From contig QEYB01000466.1 of assembly GCA_017562135.1 (NCBI GenBank), forward strand, positions 62,001-126,000: a stretch of DNA of 64,000 nt, written 5' to 3'. Under the pieces are notes generated by a model. It worked only from the letters and a program-made list of their open reading frames with translations. It was not told where the DNA came from and did not search any database. The DNA comes from Dipylidium caninum (Eukaryota > Platyhelminthes > Cestoda > Cyclophyllidea > Dipylidiidae). Made by a program: the position numbers and the translations under genes. Shown here piece after piece: positions 52,124 to 64,000 of the stretch (positions are counted from its first letter, which is position 1; each line of letters begins with the position of its first letter).

Positions 52124-52129
52124 TTTATA
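52124..52129 (-). terminator. Possible variant poly(A) signal of RBM17
   Basis: TATAAA on the minus strand, about 80 nt after the stop codon. A canonical AATAAA was not seen close by, so this is tentative. Confidence 0.3.
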
Positions 52130-52207
52130 GAAAAGTGTTCTGTACATGGACAACACGGAAGAAGGGATTATTAATGAGAATCTCATCAAGCAAGGTGTAG
52201 TGGAGCG

Positions 52208-55200
52208 CTATATAAGAGGTGGATCGGAGAATTCTAGACTTCTGAAACGTTCCGCGTCGTAGAATCCTGCTTGAACCACACGCCCACCGAAGAAGCGTCC
52301 GTTCAAGCCGAGGACAGCTACAAAAGTAGAGACGATTAGTTCCAATGGGCCGAAATGAGAAAAAAAGACGACAGGATTCAGGAACACCATGTTGTGCAGA
52401 CAAGCATGGCATGCGTGGTTAAGTGACCATGACCCAATCACACAAGTACGTCATTACTACTAGGAGACCAGAGCAACGGGTCTCACCATGCTGACATAAA
52501 AGTGTAAAAAAAGGAGAGGAAAGTCTTTCCTGCGCTTAGACGTTAAGCCTAGCCTGACTGAACGGGTTACAGAACACTACCGCTCAAGCAATTTAGTGGC
52601 ACACGCGTGGACGACGGTATCCGCAACTCGCAGAGACGTTAGATACAACTAATACTTAAAAGTTAGGGTGTAGGAAAATGAAGCTTCGGTTGCCATTAGA
52701 GCAAGGATATACATCAGACAAAAAACATTTGGACTCAAAGATTTTATTTTCCCTGCTGCCTATTCCATTATCGAACACCGAGGATCCATTCAATTTATGG
52801 CTTCTTTCCTGTCAATCTAAACGTGGGTAGTCATTCAGTAATGTCTCATTCATGCGAAACAGTAAACATTTTTGACAGATAAAAGAGAGGTTTCAAATCA
52901 GAAGGGATATTGTAACAAAATGGAGTGCCCGATTGAACAAAGAGCCATAATCAAAAGAAACTCCAAGCATTACTTAACATCTGCCGTTTTTAAGTCTAAA
53001 CAAGGTTTGTGGAAATGAAGAGGAAGATACCTCTGGCTGCAGCTTCAGCATTCTCGAATTCAACGAAGATGCGAACAGCTTCGGGTCCGTCGCCGGCATC
53101 GGGCATTTGGTAGATCATGCAGGTGACTACATTCCCGTATTTTGCACACTCCTCCGCAGTCTCGGGCTCTAAATAATCGTCTACTTCACTCGGTCCGCCG
53201 CACATATTTTGTAGCAACACCACCTATAAAGTGAATGCAACATCAATTTTAACATGGAAGCTTTTTAGATCCGATTCAACTCAGACATTGCGAAAAGATA
53301 GAAATCTCCCAGAAGGGTCGTGTTACCATATTATCACAGTATAACTTTCTCCCTATTAACTGAGACGTTATTATTTTCTAATAATCATGACAACATCGAG
53401 ATAAATGTATGCAAGAGGGGCTAAGCTAGGTGCTTCGTCAATTCCAACGAAAATCGCAGCAATAAAACGCATTCCAAGCGTTTGTCAAGTAAAAGAAAAA
53501 CGATTTTGCAAGGAGACATGTAAATTTTGTGAAGATCTGGCAGGCACCAAATTGGCCTCTTAAACCAATCGTTGTTAAGTGATATACAGGGGATAATCGT
53601 GGTCACCTGCAAATGCGACAGCACGGGGTCCTGGAGTTTAATGAAAATACAAAAATCTTGTAAACTCGGTTAAAGTTAATTCAGCTTAATTAATAGGGGG
53701 CATAACAAGTCAAGGTATTCAAATTCCTGACAATGCCTGAACCAGTGGTTGTAAATCGCCTCCCACGAGTCTCATCAAACGATGTCACCCCAAACAGACA
53801 GTCTTCTGACGAGATTTCGGGGTAAGCTGACGCCGAAAAACCAATTCGTGCGGTTCACAAACGGTATCATGCTTCCAAGACGGTGTAATTTATTCAGAAG
53901 CAACTAATAAGGTGGATATGAGGTCGAGAAATCGTTGGTGTACCGTCGTCGGGGGGTCAGCAAGTATGAAAACGGAGAAGTACCGTGTTGTCAAATACAT
54001 ACAAGCAAATTGTGCAATATGAATCGGCTCCTCCATCTCCACAAATTTGTCTCCTTCCAATTGCCCTTATTTAGCATGCGAAAATATGTAAAGTTTGGGG
54101 AAAAGGTAAAAGTCGTGGAAGTTAGATATTATTTCCGTTAGTACAAAATACTTTCCTTCTGTCCGACCGCCAAATGCACTAGTCAGGCGGCGAAAGGATC
54201 CTTTGAAATCTGATCAGAAAAGACTCCGAAAAAAGCAAGTTTTTACTTTACCTAGTGAAAATTAAACTCCATAAACGCGATGCTAAGCTCTTGGGACAAA
54301 GAGACCCAAGTTTCTTGGTAGATAAAAATACAATCATCAAGAGTTTCAAGCCGATGAATGTGGGCGTGAGGATTCCATTATTCGAGACAAAGAGAAATTA
54401 GTGATTCATACATGAATGACTCCCTATAAGGGGTCTCAACAGGAATGTCTGGAAAATTGTAGCCATAACAAAGTTGTGGTGGTAGCGGTACTTGGCACCT
54501 TGATCAGTTTATCCAGTCTTACTCTACTGCTATGAGATTGTCTATCCAAAAGCCTCATAGCGCTTCACTATCAAGTCGTTTGTAATCATCAAATCTTCAC
54601 GATGGTATACAAAATCAGACGCATTTTGCCAAAAGACGAAGTCATACCTGGGTAGCGTTGGGCGGCAAAGCTGACATTTGCAGTTGTTCTACACTTAAAC
54701 CACCGACAGGTGACAGTGTTTCGGTATCTTGATTACGTTGAAGATCTTTCTCATGGATGATCTTGCCACCCCGGCGACTGGTCTTCTCAACAACCAAGGC
54801 TGAAGACATTCCTTGGCCTTCTTTGCCCAAGCCTTGTCCTTGACGGTAACCCATTCGAGCCATCATTTTTGCCGCTACGACATTACTAGAGGGACGAAAG
54901 AGATAAATAGATAAAAGTATATCCCTTTTGAAGTATTCACGGTCCTACCGGGTGGCAATAACATTGCTGTTCATTCTGAAATAGAGTCATGTTTTGGGGC
55001 AAAAAACGTGTCCGTGTGTCAGAACATTGCGGCTCCTAGACACCTGTGACACAAAGTACAGAGATGTGGTACTTGAGTGCAATGCTGCGCATTTTCCTGT
55101 ACTAATACGACTTAATGTTCTATTTTACACAAAACAACAGAGACTATCTGGAAATGTATGGAGCGTTGTTATTTATATCACAAAAGTTCTATAAATAAAA

Positions 55201-58200
55201 TATGAGGAAAATGTTAAGGATTATTGCGGTGATTTCTGTGGTCGAGTTTTGGAATTGGTTGGGATAAGAGAAGTAAGTGGTACAAATTTAATGAGGACAT
55301 TTTGCCAAGTAAACGACTTGCAGAACCGCTATGATAATTATATTTCCCCAATTTACAAAAGTCGAGTTTCGAAGGCGTGATTATTGAAATGAAATAATGG
55401 GAAATACGAAAGCATCAGAAGAAATGACAAGGTAAGTGAGAAAACTCAAATTCCACAAGCCATAACTACTCCTTCAAAACTTTCTTCAAGCCGTTATAAG
55501 TGAAAATGCGCCAAATTCACTATTAAAACAGCAACAAATAGTAAAAAGGGGTCTGTCTTTCCGGTGGGACACGTAAAGAATAATATGCGCTGGTCAAATT
55601 AAACAGTTAAGTACAAAACCAACCTACAAAGCTCAAGGTGAGGAGTTTGAGGAAATCTTGTCAAGATTTCCTATTTATTCACTTACTACCGTTAAAATAG
55701 AATGCAAGTAAGCGGAAGACACATGCACAAGCGACTAAAAGTAATCTGTAAGCATGGAAGTACTTTAAAGGAAATGTTTAATCACAACCGATAGTCCAAG
55801 TGAACGAAATGTTTTCCTTAACAAAAAAGTTAAAGGCGACTAAGACAATCGGAGGCAAAGATGAAATATTTAATTTCGATGGGTCTAATAAAAAGTGAGT
55901 TCTGTACCTTTTACGGGTTTTAGTCAACACATATAAATGAAACATGGCAAATGAAAGGCGGTGTTAACAAGCCTCTGTCTGGAAAATCTAAAAAAATTTA
56001 AATTGAATATCACAGAGTCAAGAAATAGTGGATTAATTAAAAATAAATTGTTAATTTTACCCATTTTAAAACCTCTCATGGATACAGGAGAATTTGAATG
56101 TCATGTTGACTGGCATTCAACGATGTGTGAAAGGTCAAGCGAGAGAAAAACGACCCTGACATTACACCCAGTGCGTGACAATTCAGGATAGGCCATTGCG
56201 ATTACCACTGTAGAATTAAAATTGCCAAGTAGTGCATTTAAAAGCAGACTAAACTGTGAGTACCAACCTTCTGATAGGCCAAAAATGCCGCCAAATTATC
56301 TCAACCAAGAGAGGGACTTCTGAATATGCTCCAATACATAGGCAAAAAAAACATTATTAAAGGGAAAATTTTATCTGTAGTGATGTAAAAATATAACTGC
56401 GGCATGCACTCAAAGGCGGAAGATGAATCGGTCCAGGAGTTATGACAAATTGGAATGAGTAACTCGCCCCTCAAGGGAGAAGTGAGGAAAGGGAGTCAGG
56501 CGGAAAACGGGATTGCTACATTGTAAAAAGTGACATTTAATACGCCACTATTTTGTGCTAAGCATTTCAGTGATTCTACCATGAATAAAGTCATCCACGG
56601 AAATGGACCCGAATTGGCGAATTCACGGATACACGTAGGAGGAAATCTAAGGGCATAACAGGGAGGACTTACATCCCATAACTACCAGAAGCGGTTTGTG
56701 CAACAGAGTCATCCATTTCGTCCGCATCAACATCCGCAGTAGCACCGGTATTTCCAGACGTGGTGGTAGAAATAAAATCAGAGCCGGGAGCGACGACAAC
56801 ATCCTCGAGCAGACTGCTTGGCGGAGCGATAGCGGCACGGCTGGCGGGGGGAGGAGGAGGAGGTCGGCGTCTGTGGTGCGAGCGAACTCGCCGATTACGA
56901 TCATCGCGATCGTCTCCCGAGTCGTCTGAACTGCCGCCGCTATCACTGCCGGACAGATTTGGCCGGCGACTGAATCCACTTCCGCTGTGTGAGTCACGGG
57001 CCCTATCCTAGGGAAGGTAATGCAAAAAAGACGATGAGGCAAACTACAAAATAGGACAGGTTTCTTCTTAACTTTAAAACATAATGATTATTACGAAATG
57101 GTCGAACACAAAAAAGGCCAAGATGGGGTGAAACAACTTTAAATGAAAATACATAAGGTACTGAAGTTAATTACAGTGTGCCGATTGCATCTGGAAGTTC
57201 TCGTAAGTAGAAATAGCCTCATTAGAAGTTTGTTAACCAGGTGCTCTTCCGGTAGAAAAATTTCAAGTAACAAATTAATATGAGCACTGATTGTATATGG
57301 CAGTATGCACAAAGGTGTGTAATGATTATCTCCAAGTTGGAGCGTTTCGCCTAGGCCTGAAAAGAGTAAATGCGATCTGGACCAAACAAAGAAAAAGATA
57401 TCGGCTCTGGAGACTCTATGTGTGGTAGATAAGAAGGCTCTATGACTCAGGCATCGAGGAAGTTAACCATTTGGAGTAAAATGTGTTAATTACAACGCCA
57501 AGTGGCTTATGCAAGTAAAGCATCTGTAGTTCTTTCAGAGGCTCGCTCCTGTCAAAAGAGATGGTCAGGTCCAGTGATATCGTGAAAAGGTCACCATCAA
57601 AAAACGTGTTTTTTTGGATTATCTCATCCTTTCCCCTCCATTGCATATTATTTGGCACGATGAAATATCTCAATCCCGTTATAACCGATGAAATTTTTCG
57701 CTCCACATTGGTCAGGAAGTCAAACTTGACAAAGCTCAACTAAACTAAAAGGATTCTAATCCACCACTCGCAAGGGAAAGGGGTCGTGCCATGCGCATGT
57801 GCACGAAAGGCACACGGTACAATACATTTAATTCATTTGGAGAGAAAAATGACCAACACGAGGGTGTCACCGGGAAATTTGCAGAGGATTATTAATTGCA
57901 ATCATAAAGTGACTGGTGTTAATAATTTATTTCAACTAGGAGACTAACTCACCGAGCACGCAAAACGGTTGTAAATTTTGAACAGGCACGACTTACTAGG
58001 GGGAAGTTTAACAGGTTAGCTCACTTAGGCATTAAAAAGTGAACATCAAAAAGTTTGAGAGTCTCTGCCAGATGTGCAAGGCACATGCTCATTACACCAA
58101 ATTCGTTTATGTTTTAGCGTGGCTCACTACTAAAAATGATTAAAAGCTGTGCGATTAGGAAAATCCCTAGACGTTCGGTTATGACAAAGTACTGCTGAAG

Positions 58201-61200
58201 GTGCTAATTTTTTTTACAAAAACATTCACACCCATTACTATAGTAATTGACTTCAAAGGTAACAACAAATTAAAATCGTCCCAAAAATCCTCACTCAGTA
58301 TATTGCATCAAATAATCTTAAATTGAAGAACTTACGATTTTGGATAAGACGCCCACGAAACCGGACGGAAGCGTTAAGTCGAGAAAAGTGGTTTCGGAAT
58401 ATTAATACCACGGCCACACTTTAGTCAGAATTAATAATTAAAAATTCCTTTGTAAAATGAGGTTAAGTTGTGCATGGTAGAAAGCGTTATTCCCAAGAAT
58501 CGCGCAAAGGCTGAAGGGTTCCGTTTTATTAGTGGAGTAAAAAATGTTCCTGGAATGGGCTTCAGGTACCATGTAAACGATATCTGTAAGACATCGCCAG
58601 CTAACTAGGCCTGAAGACGTTCCATCAGTAATAAAATCCTTACGGCGGAGGAATAAACAATTATCGTCAAAACAGGAACAAATTTTAAAAAAGGGATAAA
58701 TAATCAGTCAAGAAGGTAAAATTCCAAGGATTATAACCTTAAGGTTGTAAACTGAACACCACCGGTTAAAATTAAAAAAAACCAAAAATTTAAGAAATAT
58801 CGTCAATTATCGGTAATTTCTGTAAATCTGAGAGAGATTCAAAATTTTCAGAAAAAAAAGATGTTTGAATTCCTCGAGATCATTTCAAAGCCACTATGGG
58901 AGCGATTTACAAAGAGATGTCATTCACTAGATTACCGTATTATTTTCCTAAACCGAAAATACGTACGAGAATCTAGGGCGAGGCCTCATCGCTGGGTTGG
59001 TGAACAACAAAGAAGGTAAATGCTCTGAAATTTGTGATCAGATCCCAACAAGCGATGTTAAGAGCAAAGGCAGAATAAAACCACCAAAATGGGAAGCAGG
59101 ATCCAGGGGATAGGTTCATTATAAAACTCACATCTGTCTTCCGTTTCTCGCGTTTCTGTCTGGCTAATTCTTCGTAATCGTTCGGACACAAGGGGTTGTA
59201 CTCGTCTGGAACGCCCAAGGACAAACTAGGTTCACCGTAGAGCAGACCCGAGGTCGCCGAGGAAGCAAAATGCGAAGAAGCGACCGTGGAACGATTCGTT
59301 GAAGAAGAAGAAGATGATGATGATGCTACACGTTCAACCTTTCCTGTCATTTGATTGAACCTATGAAAAAAAGGTTTTCAGAGCGTGGGGTGATATTTAG
59401 TCATCCAGAAAAGAGTCACATTTTTAAATCCAAAAAGCCCGAGAGGAAAACAATAGCTGTGACCGATCAATCTCATCGCCTTTGTCGTTCGCCAAACAAA
59501 AATAGATCTCCTGATGACTGCATAGAAGTATAGAGAGTGAATGACAAACATGTTAGACTGTGTCTATAGGCGGTCAAGCCAATCGGGAAATTCAACCTTG
59601 GTGAGAATGAAGAAAGAGGCCTCCACCACGGTTTTACATGAAAAACTAGAAAAGTCAGCTCAACTAAAGCTTGTCGCGCATGAAACACTGCGGTATCGAA
59701 CCGCAGTTACCACACGTAGACGGTTTCCAACGCCTTCATCTGAGGTAGCGGAAATGATCAGGAACTTAGAAAGGGCTATTTCCTCACACGCTCGTTTATC
59801 TGCCAATGGTGAATGAAGTAGATGTGGCTCCTGTTTCAAGACAAAAATCTTCAAAATGGTAGCCGGTGTTAAAATTTAGCTAGAGATGTGACCGACACGA
59901 GACTTTTAAACGATTAATTACTCTTTGCCAATATAAAAATCCAACCTCCCTGACGGAGCGATTAATACGATACAACCAACCCCAGACAGTTACAGCTGTA
60001 AAAATTGGTACAAACTACTTGTAATCATGTTATTACATAAAGAAATAGACAGATGAGTCCATTGGGGTAACGAGTGAGGTGTCTGAGAGGTTGGCATTGC
60101 CGTATCGATACTGGAGAGAAGATATTGTAGGAAGGTTCAGCATTATAATAAGCTATTTCAAAGTATAGTACCGCCGATGTCGGTGGGGCAAGAGGGCAAA
60201 GTTTATAACCACAGCAGACAACTATTTAGATAGACCCATTTGCCAATTATCAAAATGGATCGCCTCTCCATACAACCTTAAAATCTCCTTCGAGATCAAG
60301 TAATTGTTAAATTTAAAAGCGTACAAATCAACTACCACGATCCTCTGTGCTATTTCGGTAAAATAAGCGATACTAGCATGGAAAGATAAACACTATCAAA
60401 TCTCACCCTGTATTTTTAGCCGTTAGAGCAAAAAAGTGATTAATTTGACAAGCATCGCAGATGGGGAAGAGAATTTTTGACAAAGTAGGAAGAAATTGAA
60501 GTAACAGGGTTGCATGAAAGCGGAGGAAAAAACGGGATTGTCAACATCTCGGGTACAAATTTGGCGAGCAGAGGCGCCGACAGAACGAAGTTTAAAACCC
60601 CACCGTGCCGTAAGGGGTGCGTAATTACGGAATTAATTTCACTATGAGCAAAAAATTTCACTGTTTATAATCCCAGGAATTGTACAAGTGACAGCCACAA
60701 CAACCCAATTATTTGCCTAAGTGGAGACGGCGGCGAAGCAAGTGGGCAGGGCCAGGTTAATGCCATTCGCAGACTCAATAGTCATTTACTGGAACCTTCA
60801 AAAAGTGCCTTTATAGCCGTCTAGCAAACAACCAAATTGTAATAAATTTTTGCTAAAAAAAATACTCGTGGGGTAAAAAATCCAGACCAAAATGAAATTA
60901 CAGATTATGACCTCTGTTTCGCAGACTCGTGCAATCGCGACAGCTGTTTGAAGCTCTACGAAGGTAGCCAAGATGAACAATTGTGGACTTTGATTTTGTC
61001 TGGCGAACTCGTGTCCACATCACAGTGAATACTCCTTTTTTACCACGAATAAGGACGGACTCTTGTCATTCAGCAAATAACAGTAAAAAGAAGGTGGAGC
61101 AATTGACTTTAAAGCACTAACAATCATCCTTTTATGAGTTCTCAATAATGTCAAACATTGATAGAAACTAACGATAACGTGGAAAATCTTGACGGGAAAG

Positions 61201-63456
61201 TTGTCACAGTGGTCAACGACTTAAAATAACTTCTCGCTACAAAATAAAGTCTATTCTTTATAATACCAAGCACACAGCAAGTGTCAACCATGCTCCCGAG
61301 AATGAGATATGTTCCTATCCTACTCCAAACAAATGCTCCAGAGAGGCCCAATAAACATCCCGTCTAAATCCACTGGATAAACTACCAGTAATAAAATAAG
61401 TAGGAGTACCAGCATTAAGAAATAAAACATCAATCTCCTTCCTCTTTCGCGTTCGATGAAGGAAGTGCATAAATAACACGGCACTCTTGTCCCCACCCCT
61501 CTCCAAGATCAAAAATATGGTGAATTTCACTAACATGTCAACGTTAGGTAAAGATAAGGCATGAGAAGTTTAATGCCGCAAAATCGCTTCGAAACGCAAC
61601 TGAGTGTATTAAGGAGTTGGGCTCTGAAATTCTAATAAAAGAATGTTGAAATAGTTGAGGAGAGGGACTGAGTTAAAAGTGTTGTGACAGAATATGAAAG
61701 ACCTTGGAAAAAAGCCAAGGTCAAAGGAGCCATAGGGTTGCTACGAGACAGTGGAGAAGAACAGCCTCGCCTGGCACACAAGTGCTTGACCAACTAACCG
61801 GTAGGAGCCTTCAGCACTAGTGCCACCTCCGCCTCCACCTCGACGATGAAGATCGACGACCGGAGCCACAGCAGATCGAGGCGCATAGTCCCCGGTGGCG
61901 CCACAACCGCGTCGACCCTGAGCGCGCTTCGCTGCCATGTGAGACTGCATTAATTGCATACTACAAATAAGAAAAAAAATGAAATTGAAAGGGCGATGAG
62001 GTAAGATTTAACCGCTTTCAAGAAAGGGACTTATATAAAGCGAAATGCTTCAAAAGCACTCATTTGGAGGAGAAGTATGCCTAGTATGAGTGACACATTA
62101 CCCGATGTGTTGATATAGGAAAAGTACAAGGGTAAGCCGAGATTGGAGAACATTCCCATGAATTGAAACAACCAATAACGGCAATAATATTTAGCTAATT
62201 TTTTGAGATATTACAATGGTAAACTTACGAAGGTTTAAAACAAAGGGAACATGTCATTTGGTGCGAAACAAATTTCAAGTCAGTAGTTAATTCGCACGTT
62301 TTAGAACTAATAGAAAACTGACTCGACTGTACTGATGGAGAACTAACAGAAGAACTGAAATAGTATCGAGAGAAACGGAAGCACTACCAAGGCACCGGTC
62401 GAAAAAAGTTCCTAAGCAAATAAATGCCTTGAAGATCCAAATATTACGAAATAGGAAAAACCAAGGCCATCACTGACATATCATAGCCCATTATGTATAC
62501 CAAAAAAACGGAAGGAATCATCTAAAAATAACAATTTCTCTCTGGGAATCAATTTTGGAAAGTATCCCAGGAAACGTGAAAGATGTTTTAGAAGACCAAG
62601 CGATCGAAAAATAATGGAAAACACAATAGAGCTCAAGATGTTTTTCAGTACTTCCCACCTGCCGACCGTTTGGAGATAATTAAGAAATAGGCCAATTTCC
62701 AAGTAACCTCTGAACAATGGAAAAAGTAAACGACTGGTATGCAAGCAATGGTCATGTCAAAACGGTCTCAATACTTCAATGTCAGAGCCACATCTCTGGT
62801 CGAGTGTGGCACGGTTCTAATACATTGGGCAAAAGATGGTATTAAGATACGTTAAATAAGGCCATAGAAGTAATAAAAGTCTTGATGCGAGATCCGAGGT
62901 AAGCGACGAAAAATGGAGAAACAAATGTATAAGGAGTGATTAGTGGGATCAGTCAATAAAACCCTCCTCTAATCCCCGAATAAGGCAAAAGAGTAGGTTG
63001 TAATGCGCGGGCCAATATGGGATGGAGAGAAAACTAAGACGTATATGCTAATTAGACGTTAGTTGAAAAAGTTTATGGTGGTAAACAGCGTGATCGTTTA
63101 TCAAACCACGAACCTCAGTCGCTAGAATCCATGTAAACGGGAGGTAGACGCGCGCTATTCTCCTTATTTATACGCGTAGCGAGAGTTACATGGGAAAAAA
63201 ATGAATTCCATGTTGCACATAATGGAGAGGAAGTCGTCAAGACAACTCACCTCGAATAGGCACCTTGAGTGCCAGCGCTGCCTGAAGCAGCAGCAACTAA
63301 ACGACCAATTCCAGTCGTAGTAGTTGTTGTTGTGGCACCAGGAGTGCTCGAAACACCTCCAAGAACCCATCCACTTCCGCTGCCACTGCCACCATTACCG
63401 TTACCTCCTTTGCTCAATTCCACATCATCTAAACCGTCATATAGACTAGAGGCCAT
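52208..63456 (-). CDS. RBM17: Splicing factor 45 (RNA-binding motif protein 17)
   Basis: Eight exons on the minus strand: 63456-63251, 61960-61799, 59360-59132, 57007-56673, 54975-54949, 54885-54648, 53223-53031 and 52317-52208. All introns are GT-AG, phases agree, and the sum is 1500 nt, 499 residues. Family landmarks are SLYDGLDD at the N-terminus, APVVDLHRRGG near 101, PDEYNPLCPNDYEE near 174, AAIAPPSSL near 257 and a G-patch at about 318-365 (GYRQGQGLGKEGQG). A C-terminal UHM-type RRM spans 400-487 with the acidic helix ETAEECAKYG and the RFF form of the Arg-X-Phe motif at 471-473. SPF45 acts in the nucleus, where its UHM binds ULM peptides of U2AF65, SF1 and SF3B1 to influence 3' splice-site choice. 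It is longer than vertebrate forms (about 400) because of Gly, Ser and Thr runs in exons 1 to 4. Confidence 0.97.
54949..54975 (-). other. RBM17: 27-nt microexon of RBM17
   Basis: ATTTCAG acceptor and GTAGGA donor enclose 27 nt coding for MNSNVIAT plus two split codons. Both borders are phase 2, so skipping would keep the frame. It encodes the lead-in to the G-patch and is separated from exon 6 by a 63-nt intron (54886-54948). Confidence 0.85.
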
Positions 63457-63458
63457 AG

Positions 63459-63476
63459 CTAAAAAATAAAAACAGG
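63459..63476 (-). other. Splice-acceptor-like sequence 2 nt before the RBM17 start
   Basis: On the minus strand CTGTTTTTATTTTTTAG is followed by CT and then ATG at 63456. This is a strong 3' splice site in form: either the end of a 5'-UTR intron or a spliced-leader acceptor. Confidence 0.55.
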
Positions 63477-63830
63477 ATCAGCACAGAGCAAATACGAAGA
63501 TGAAACAATAGCAGACCCTCAATTGTGACAAAAGAGAAACAGTTCAGGTGGTTTTTTTATAGCAAAGATAAGGATGGGTTTTGGTAATACAAGAAGATAG
63601 AATCAGCACAGAGATCAAACTTGACAGAAATGTTAGAACCGGGGATGTGGAAATATGAAAGAAAACGGAATTTTAGATGATCAATCCAAAGTCATGTAAA
63701 CGATCCATTTGAGATGATATCTGTGACCGGAGATTCTAGCAAGTTTTGACACCCCCAAGTTCCCGTATTCGGGTCGTCGAAGGAAGAAATCCGTATTTTT
63801 GAATCATCTTTAGGTGAAGACGGGTGAAGA

Positions 63831-64000
63831 TTACAATCCCGTTTTAAAATCGCTAGGAGATGCATCAAATTCCGAATCCGGTTGTTCTCCAAAGGATTGT
63901 TCTTCGGACGACAAAGATCCAGACTCTCGAACTTCGTATGGCTGTTTGGAGGGATTCTGATCCGCCGATTCATCGGTATTAGAGAGCATTTGATAAGTAT
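63831..64000 (-). CDS. Possible C-terminal coding segment of an upstream gene (partial)
   Basis: A minus-strand frame open from the window edge to TAA at 63831, at least 52 residues, rich in Ser, Glu and Asp (SGSLSSEEQSFGEQ, DSEFDASPSDFK). This composition suits a disordered C-terminus. A second frame (63973-63692, 93 codons) overlaps it and is also open, so the true frame is uncertain and a frameshift is possible. No family is recognised. If real, the stop lies about 375 bp before the RBM17 start codon on the same strand. Confidence 0.3.
   Translation of the reverse strand, partial: TYQMLSNTDESADQNPSKQPYEVRESGSLSSEEQSFGEQPDSEFDASPSDFKTGL

Noticed and set aside
1..64000. Prokaryotic systems such as CRISPR arrays, operons with ribosome sites or phage genes
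   Set aside because: No direct-repeat and spacer pattern and no bacterial gene structure; all supported genes are intron-split animal genes.

Overview
The window is animal nuclear DNA. Genes are split by GT-AG introns, and the products are metazoan: a multi-repeat cadherin, a CYHR1-type RING/TRAF-zinc-finger protein and the splicing factor SPF45/RBM17. A parasitic flatworm, probably a tapeworm, fits best because of the divergent proteins, the many decayed mariner transposons and the splice acceptors lying directly against start codons as in spliced-leader genomes. That assignment is inference; no single sequence here proves it. Nothing prokaryotic was found.

Layout. Positions 1-10770 hold the 5' part of a large protocadherin-like gene on the minus strand. 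Three coding exons are visible (8704-10770, 2316-2767, 1-474) and the gene runs off the left edge. Its introns carry three mariner remnants. Positions 10771-27256 are a 16.5 kb divergent interval without a convincing gene, containing a full-length but dead mariner (12931-14197). Positions 27257-29681 are a two-exon plus-strand gene for a 589-residue CYHR1-like protein with a very acidic tail and a poly(A) signal 10 nt after the stop. Positions 29700-52200 are a tail-to-tail interval full of repeats: long CTC/GAG tracts, a 179-bp tandem duplication, and remnants of two mariner lineages, several inside segmental duplications that include non-mariner flank. Positions 52208-63456 hold the complete minus-strand RBM17 gene, eight exons and 499 codons, with a 27-nt microexon and a 63-nt intron. 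A partial open frame on the same strand touches the right edge.

The three genes have unrelated jobs: cell adhesion, probable ubiquitin-ligase-type zinc binding, and 3' splice-site choice. They look like ordinary neighbours, not a system. The exon joins for all three were derived by matching splice phase and family similarity, and in every case the frame stays open. No new enzyme system was found. The most unusual features are the repeat architecture, the splice acceptors abutting the start codons, and a possible tight gene pair at the right edge.
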